A stretch of DNA of 64,000 nt, taken from positions 62,001-126,000 of the forward strand of contig NZ_AZER01000004.1 of NCBI RefSeq assembly GCF_001436045.1. The letters run 5' to 3'. The first letter of the stretch is position 1. Each line of letters opens with the position of its first letter. The stretch comes from Limosilactobacillus frumenti DSM 13145 (GTDB lineage Bacteria > Bacillota > Bacilli > Lactobacillales > Lactobacillaceae). The notes below the pieces were generated by a model. It had not been told where the DNA came from. It saw only the letters and a list, made by a program, of their open reading frames with translations, and ran no database searches. Positions 58,746 to 64,000 of the stretch are shown here, in pieces. The translations under genes and the position numbers were made by a program.

Positions 58746-60657
58746 ATCGAGTAGGAGGTAATTGATTAGTTCAATTACCGACCTCTCACACCACCGTACG
58801 TACGGTTCCGTATACGGCGGTTCGACAACTTAATCACTTTGAATTGACTGGAGCGTCTTGGACATATTTATTAGTCCAAGGTGCTCCAGTTTTCTATTTG
58901 TTAGAGAATAACCCAAAGTCTTACTGTGTGCGGTTCGCCAGTAGCCCTTACGGGTACTAGCGAAGACATATGCATCACGATAAGACAATCCGAGCCTTTG
59001 TAAGTTAGTAATCTTAGTTTTGAATTTCTTCCATTGCTTCCAGATATATTGCCTTATTCGCGCCCTTAACCACTGGTCAAGTCGTTGAATAAAGCCAGTC
59101 AGTTTCCCAATTGAGTAATATTGAAGCCAACCCCGCATTTTGCGATGAATTTCCTCAAACATTTGCTCAATGGATACTCCCCGATTGCGCTTTGTTAACA
59201 GCTTTAGTGCTTGCTTAACTCGCTTTTGTGATTGCTTGGCCGGTCGGGCATAGGCACCGTTACGGTCTACACCTAGTGAAAAGCCAAGAAACTTCAATCT
59301 TAGGGGACTACCAACTTTAGTTTTATCTGGATTAACTTTAACCTTCAATTGCTTTTCGAGAAAATGGGTAATACTGCGCATTACTCGTTCTCCCGCCCGT
59401 TGACTTTTAACATAAATATTACAATCATCCGCATAGCGTACAAAGTGATGGCCACGTCTGGTCAACTCTTTATCCAACTCATTTAGGTAAATATTCGCCA
59501 GTAATGGTGATAATGGTCCACCTTGCGGCGTTCCTTTGTCACTCCTAGCGGAAAAGCCCATGATCTAAGACCCCGCTAGTCAAAAACTTGCGGATAAGTC
59601 TTAGCGTCCATGGGTCATTAATATATTGTTGGAGGTACTTAATCATCAAATCATGGTTGACGTTATCGAAATAGGCCTTCAGGTCTAAGTCGACTACTCT
59701 TCGATATCCCTGATTATATAGTTTAACTACCTTTGCGATTGCGTCTTGGGCTCCACGATGAGGGCGAAAGCCAAAACTATTATCCGAGAAAATACGCTCA
59801 AAGATTGGCGTGAGCACTTGGGCAACTGCTTGTTGGACCATGCGGTCCACTACCGTTGGTATCCCTAGTTTTCTCACTCCACCGTTGGGCTTGGGAATTT
59901 CCACTCGTTTAACCGGTACTGGCTTATAATTGCCTTCACGTAGGTTGGTGATTAACTCCGTTTTATTTTCTCTAAGATATTGCAGGAGGTCATCGACAGT
60001 CATATTATCAATGCCCGCTGCTCCTTTATTTCTCTTAACTCGCAAATAAGCCTGGTTCAGGTTATTGCGGTCCAAAACTTGGTCTTGGATAGTGACACTC
60101 ATACCTTTTTACCTTCACCATAATCGGTACTACGCGCCCTTGTGTACTTTCGGTTTTCCAAACCTATCCTCGACAAGCGGTCAGCTTGTTGTTCTGTTTT
60201 CTGCGATTGTCGCACCTGATTACACCTCCGATATAAGTTACAAGTTATTGTCGTTCAGTCCTTCATCTGATTATTCAAACTACTATGACCTCGGCTGACT
60301 TCTGGCTTACTCAACACAACATCACTGCTATGCTTGCTTCTGTGGAATTTCATTCATTCCTCTTGTCGGAAACGTGTAGGTCAGATCTCCCCGGGTAAGA
60401 ATATTAACTTTCGTACCATGTCACCGTTAGCTTTACTGAAAGCAACTTCGAGTAGTATTGGTCTTTAGTTTGTCTAGCAACCTTATCCAGTTACTCTCAG
60501 CCTTATAGCTACTTCTTGTTCATCGATGCAGCGCTTTGCCTTAGACTTCCTTCAGATTCCACCTCACAGCGGACACCCTTGTCCTCGGCTCATGGTTCCG
60601 ACTACTACGGCCCATAGTGGACTTTCACCACCTAGCTAATACCCATGCCGGGCGCAC
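58746..60657 (-). mobile_element. Group IIC-type intron
   Basis: The 5' end GTGCGCCC is at 60657 and the 3' end, CTACTCGAT, at 58746 on the minus strand (about 1.9 kb). Domain V (58790-58823) shows the conserved CCGUAUACGGAACCGUACGU core, domain VI (58752-58785) a GGTAATTGA/TCAATTACC hairpin. The ORF has no endonuclease domain and belongs to the short RT class. Immediately upstream is the hsdR terminator; class C introns characteristically insert after intrinsic terminators. The 5' region 60103-60657 is intron RNA domains I-III, with no other gene. Confidence 0.9.
58830..60102 (-). pseudogene. ltrA: Group II intron reverse transcriptase/maturase, frameshifted
   Basis: Two reading frames cover what should be one protein of about 420 residues: the N-terminal RT part (59545-60102, with RVKRNKGAAGIDNMTV and NSFGFRPHRGAQDA) and the rest (58830-59561, with GTPQGGPLSPLLANIYL, YADDCNIYVKS and maturase domain X, IWKQWKKFKTKITNLQRLG). 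They meet at 59545-59561, where the first frame ends HGLFR-stop and the second continues at RSDKG; a one-base change would join them. Either the intron has lost activity or the base call is wrong. Confidence 0.85.
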
Positions 60658-60666
60658 TAGTAAAAG

Positions 60667-60692
60667 CCCCTCACTACGGTTATAGTGAGGGG
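60667..60692 (-). terminator. hsdR terminator, intron target
   Basis: CCCCTCACTA / TAGTGAGGGG hairpin with CTTTTACTA on the minus strand; the intron starts on the next base. Confidence 0.9.
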
Positions 60693-60760
60693 TCTCTTTC
60701 CTATTTGTCTATTTCATAAAAGTTCAGTTTTACATAGCAGGGAACTTGGCTTCATAAGTC

Positions 60761-63700
60761 TTAGTTATCAAGTAAAGGCTCGATATGATTAATATACAAG
60801 TCATTTAATTGAGAACGTACTTGCTTCTTCCAATCCATCATTCGCTTCAGCTCTGAATCTGCATTGGCTTCTTTGAAACGCTTAAATGCATCACGAGTCA
60901 GCATTTGGTTAACACCTGCTTGCTTAGAAGCATGGACATCGTAGTTTTTAATGACAAACTTCAAATCATCCAAACTAACATGATATTTATCAGCGAATGC
61001 AATTAACTCTTGATTGTATGCCTGATCAATCATCTTATTCAGTAATTGATCTACCTGCTGACCAGCATAGTTCTCCGGGTGCTGTTTAATCTTATCCCAT
61101 AACTGACTAACAATTGTTGCTAGTGGCTTATTTGTCTTGCTTAAATCAGAGATATAACCTTCAATTTCAGCAGTTTCCTTTTGACCAACTGAAGGCAGTA
61201 ATTCACCTTCGTCAGGAACATACGCTTGAATCAACCCCAAGATATATTGGTAATTAACCGACTTATCAATAACTGATTCAAGCTCATATTCGGTATCTAC
61301 TGGTTCACTTGAGTCATCATCATCGTCTTTAGCATCCTTTAATTGTTCAACCAGCGTCTCGTAAGTTCCCTGCATTTCATCAAGATTCTCTTGAGATAGT
61401 TGATAGTCTTTAACTGGATCTACTTCATCAAACTCATCATAGGTTTGTACAGCCGCAAATGCCTTGTCAAAGCGTTGGTATTGCTTAACAAAGTCCTTCT
61501 TTTGCTCGATTGGCGTACTTGGATCGGCCAAAAAGTTAGGACTATCGGAAAACAGATAATTACTGATCTCATGGTACGCGTCATTAAACTTCTGCTTGGA
61601 TTCATGCCAGCTCGGTGCTAAGACGTCGCCAATACCGCCTTGGGAATATAAGGTTAATGCATCGTCGATCTTTTGGCTAAAAGTTTTAGGAAATTGGAAA
61701 GTAATAATATTCCCATATTTCTTATCCTGATCAAAGATCCGATTTGTCCGTGAAAAGGATTGAATGATATTTTGTGGATTCATTGGTGGACGATCAACAA
61801 ATAGCGTTGAAAGGTATTGAGAATCAAAGCCGGTCAGAAGTCGATCGACTACAATAACGAGGTCTAATCGCTCACTCTGAGGCTTGAATGCGTCATTCTT
61901 TCGCGCCAGGCGATCATTGATATTCTTATTGTAGGCTCCAACTTCGTCTAAGCTAAAACTCGTTCCATACTCCTCGTTGTAGTCACGAATAGCTTCCTTC
62001 ATGAACTCCTGATCATCAACAGAATCATCATCATTCTGTGTTACAGAGAAAGTAATAGCTATCTTAGGAAAATCAGGCAGGATTTCCTTAATTCGTTGAG
62101 GAACTTCAACTGATGAACTTCCATCTTTAATTGACTTAAACAGCTTGTAGTAACGCTTTGCTTGGTCGATTGGACGCATATTCGCCGGACTGGTAGTAAG
62201 GATTGCTGAGTAAGTATATCCTCGATTGTTAATGTTACGAATACCTAACGTACGATATGATGATTTAAGAATACTCTTCGCTACCGCATTCATATGGGCA
62301 TCCGTAATATATTGAGCATTTAACTTATCCTTATGGTCTTCAACGTCACTGTCCTGATAGATATTCCGCATATCATTTATCTGAAAGCCCAGGACGGCAT
62401 GGTCACGGATGGCGTCCTTTATAGTGTAACTGTGAAGACACGGCCCATATTGCTGTTCCGTGGTTCGAGCAGCTTTACCGTTTTCATCTCGACTGTTCTG
62501 TGGAAAGATCGGGGTCCCCGTAAAGCCATACCAAAGTGGTTGGATGTTGAAGAACTTATCAATTTCCATTTTACTTACTGGTGAAATGGTACGATGGCAT
62601 TCATCAACAATAAAAGCTAATTTAAGATTCTTAAGCCGCTTAAACATAGCCTCATTACGCTCATCTGCTTGCCACTTAAATAAATGTTGCAACTTTTGCC
62701 GCGTTGTTACTAAAACAGTACGTTCACCACTAGTTAGCTTCTTAGCAAGATTAATGGTACTCTCGGTTTCATTAACGTCAATCGAGTCATTGTTAGCATA
62801 GGACTGAAAGGCTTGAGTAGTTTGATTATCCAAGTCCTTTCGATCAATAAGGAAAATCACTTTATCGAGTGAAGGGATGCTCAAGAGATTATGGGCTACC
62901 CGATAAGAGGTCAGCGTCTTACCTGAACCAGTTGTGTGCCAAATAAAACCAGACTGCTGTCTCTTCGATGCTTCAAAGATCGCCTCAATCGCATGAACCT
63001 GGTATGGGCGAAGCAAAATGATGTGCTTCTGTTTACTATCCAATACAGAATAATCAGCGACCATATGGTGGGCTGCAGGAATTGATAATACATCCTTGGC
63101 AAAGTCCAAGTAGTTTCGTACAGGGTTATTATCCTTATCAACCCACCCACTCAGGAACTTTTCTCGCAAGTGTTGGTCAGCAGCCACATATTTGGTATCT
63201 GTGCCATTAGTAACCACAAACATTTGAATATTAGAAAAGATTCCATTGAACTTCTGTTCAGTAATGTATTTCTGAATTTGGTTAAAAGCCTGCAAATAGG
63301 AACGTTTAGGCGTCTTTAGCTCAATATGAATGACCGGCAACCCATTAATCAAAAGAGTAACATCACCTCGCCGGTCATTATCCATCTCTTGACGGCGGTC
63401 CAGCTGTATCTGATGGACCACCTCGTAGACTGAGGTACCCCCAGCAATATTGGTGTGATCAATTACCATCAGGTTGATCGTGCCAACCGTCGTATCGTCA
63501 CGCTGAATTGTGATTCGATATTGTCCATTAGCACCTGTAAAGTCTTGTGCAGCCTTAAAGAAGGTGGAGTGGTTAATCTGAGCTTTAATACTGGCCTTTT
63601 CATTATCGGTTAAAGGGACATCATCCAGTACTTGGCGGTTGTTATTCTGTAAAATTGTAAAGAAGTTATTCCAAAGATCATCCTCATTTTTTAAGTCTTC

Positions 63701-63775
63701 GCGCAATGTCCACTGCGATTCGTCGCGGGTTAGTTGCTGGATGAGTTTGGCTTCCATTTGTAGTTCTTGTTGCAT
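60761..63775 (-). CDS. hsdR: Type I restriction enzyme, R subunit (HsdR)
   Basis: ATP-dependent motor and nuclease of a type I restriction complex. 1004 residues from the ATG at 63775 (AGAGGTC before it); a longer start overlaps the upstream gene. Endonuclease site in GDVTLLINGLPVIHIELK (ExK near residue 155), helicase motif I HTTGSGKT near 280, DECH (FIVDECHRT) near 395, motif VI-like QSFSRTNRI near 680 and a C-terminal helical domain that contacts the methylase. HsdM and HsdS are not inside the window. They may lie beyond its right edge. Confidence 0.95.
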   Translation of the reverse strand: MQQELQMEAKLIQQLTRDESQWTLREDLKNEDDLWNNFFTILQNNNRQVLDDVPLTDNEKASIKAQINHSTFFKAAQDFTGANGQYRITIQRDDTTVGTINLMVIDHTNIAGGTSVYEVVHQIQLDRRQEMDNDRRGDVTLLINGLPVIHIELKTPKRSYLQAFNQIQKYITEQKFNGIFSNIQMFVVTNGTDTKYVAADQHLREKFLSGWVDKDNNPVRNYLDFAKDVLSIPAAHHMVADYSVLDSKQKHIILLRPYQVHAIEAIFEASKRQQSGFIWHTTGSGKTLTSYRVAHNLLSIPSLDKVIFLIDRKDLDNQTTQAFQSYANNDSIDVNETESTINLAKKLTSGERTVLVTTRQKLQHLFKWQADERNEAMFKRLKNLKLAFIVDECHRTISPVSKMEIDKFFNIQPLWYGFTGTPIFPQNSRDENGKAARTTEQQYGPCLHSYTIKDAIRDHAVLGFQINDMRNIYQDSDVEDHKDKLNAQYITDAHMNAVAKSILKSSYRTLGIRNINNRGYTYSAILTTSPANMRPIDQAKRYYKLFKSIKDGSSSVEVPQRIKEILPDFPKIAITFSVTQNDDDSVDDQEFMKEAIRDYNEEYGTSFSLDEVGAYNKNINDRLARKNDAFKPQSERLDLVIVVDRLLTGFDSQYLSTLFVDRPPMNPQNIIQSFSRTNRIFDQDKKYGNIITFQFPKTFSQKIDDALTLYSQGGIGDVLAPSWHESKQKFNDAYHEISNYLFSDSPNFLADPSTPIEQKKDFVKQYQRFDKAFAAVQTYDEFDEVDPVKDYQLSQENLDEMQGTYETLVEQLKDAKDDDDDSSEPVDTEYELESVIDKSVNYQYILGLIQAYVPDEGELLPSVGQKETAEIEGYISDLSKTNKPLATIVSQLWDKIKQHPENYAGQQVDQLLNKMIDQAYNQELIAFADKYHVSLDDLKFVIKNYDVHASKQAGVNQMLTRDAFKRFKEANADSELKRMMDWKKQVRSQLNDLYINHIEPLLDN

Positions 63776-63779
63776 GTGT

Positions 63780-64000
63780 TTAGACCTCTTGATTAATACC
63801 ATGTACGAAAAGCGTGATGTCCGAGGTTAAATTATAACTATCTCCTGGCCCTGAAAATTTGATTGTATTAATACTTTTCCCATCTATAAATATAGTAGGA
63901 ACAAATGTTGCCTTAATACAGAGTTCACCAACGTCGTCTGCGAAGTACGTATCAATTTCAACCTGGCCCAGATTTTCTAAGTTGTAAGTGTGTAAACCCG
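63780..64000 (-). CDS. C-terminal end of an unidentified gene upstream of hsdR
   Basis: An open frame enters from the right edge and ends at TAA 63780-63782, four bases before the hsdR ATG: at least 73 residues ending IKFSGPGDSYNLTSDITLFVHGINQEV. It is not recognisable as HsdM or HsdS and no motif is visible in it. Its tight spacing suggests it belongs to the hsdR transcript. It may be an accessory gene of a restriction or defence locus; that is conjecture. Confidence 0.55.
   Translation of the reverse strand, partial: GLHTYNLENLGQVEIDTYFADDVGELCIKATFVPTIFIDGKSINTIKFSGPGDSYNLTSDITLFVHGINQEV

Noticed and set aside
59545-59561. Two separate RT genes
   Set aside because: The two frames are consecutive parts of one RT protein in the same order with a 17-base overlap; a frameshift explains them better than two genes.
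51110-60710. Shared CCTATTTGT at 51133 and 60700 as possible att repeats
   Set aside because: Nine bases are expected by chance in the windows compared and the flanks do not match.

Overview
The window looks like chromosome of a heterofermentative lactobacillus, most likely Limosilactobacillus or a close relative. This is inferred from the gene order (ezrA, rpsD, yueI, rarA; murA and mbl downstream of atpBEFHAGDC; murT-gatD), a Lacto-usp/6S-like RNA upstream of a small membrane-protein gene and usp, a Ddl with the Phe signature of D-Ala-D-Lac ligases, and an arginine deiminase locus. The species cannot be fixed from the sequence alone.

Layout. 1-5101: valS (C-terminus outside the window) behind a valine T-box, then thiI with its cysteine desulfurase. 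5375-11449: ezrA, a free methionine sulfoxide reductase, rpsD with a leader, yueI, rarA, a 6S-like RNA, a small membrane protein and usp. 11541-18075: an XRE/TPR regulator, ddl, an MFS exporter and metNIQ behind a methionine T-box. 18093-29503: one long leftward block with the F1F0 ATP synthase operon followed by cell-envelope genes (DUF1146, murA, mbl, yidD, rodA) and a short GcvH-like protein. 29654-41697: uraA with a PyrR-type attenuator, two YibE/F proteins, ptsI, upp, the tdk-prfA-prmC-ywlC run and the divergent murT-gatD pair. 41738-50337: arginine/ornithine antiporter, argR, arcA with a cre site on its promoter, a beta-lactamase-fold hydrolase, and a MarR plus two-subunit ABC exporter operon. 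50544-51089: a lipoprotein.

The accessory part starts at about 51190. To about 57740 it is a compact element laid out like a phage-inducible chromosomal island: leftward integrase and double-HTH repressor; three TTCC-N5-GGAA operators over divergent promoters; a rightward Cro-like protein, an excisionase-like protein and two small ORFs; a primase; an SF3 helicase; and then a candidate origin in which two arrays of 11-bp GTACC iterons in opposite orientation flank an AT-rich stretch. No capsid or terminase gene is visible and I could not find attachment-site repeats. Against its right side lie two short winged-helix ORFs resembling the Mrr N-terminal domain, the second running into the origin region as if cut. 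Next is a group IIC-type intron with a frameshifted reverse transcriptase, sitting 9 nt after the terminator stem of hsdR. Then come the type I restriction subunit hsdR and the end of an unidentified gene.

The core genes serve translation fidelity and tRNA modification, envelope growth, energy and nucleotide/amino-acid uptake, with several cis-regulatory RNAs readable in the sequence. The right 13 kb is a mobile and defence-related neighbourhood.
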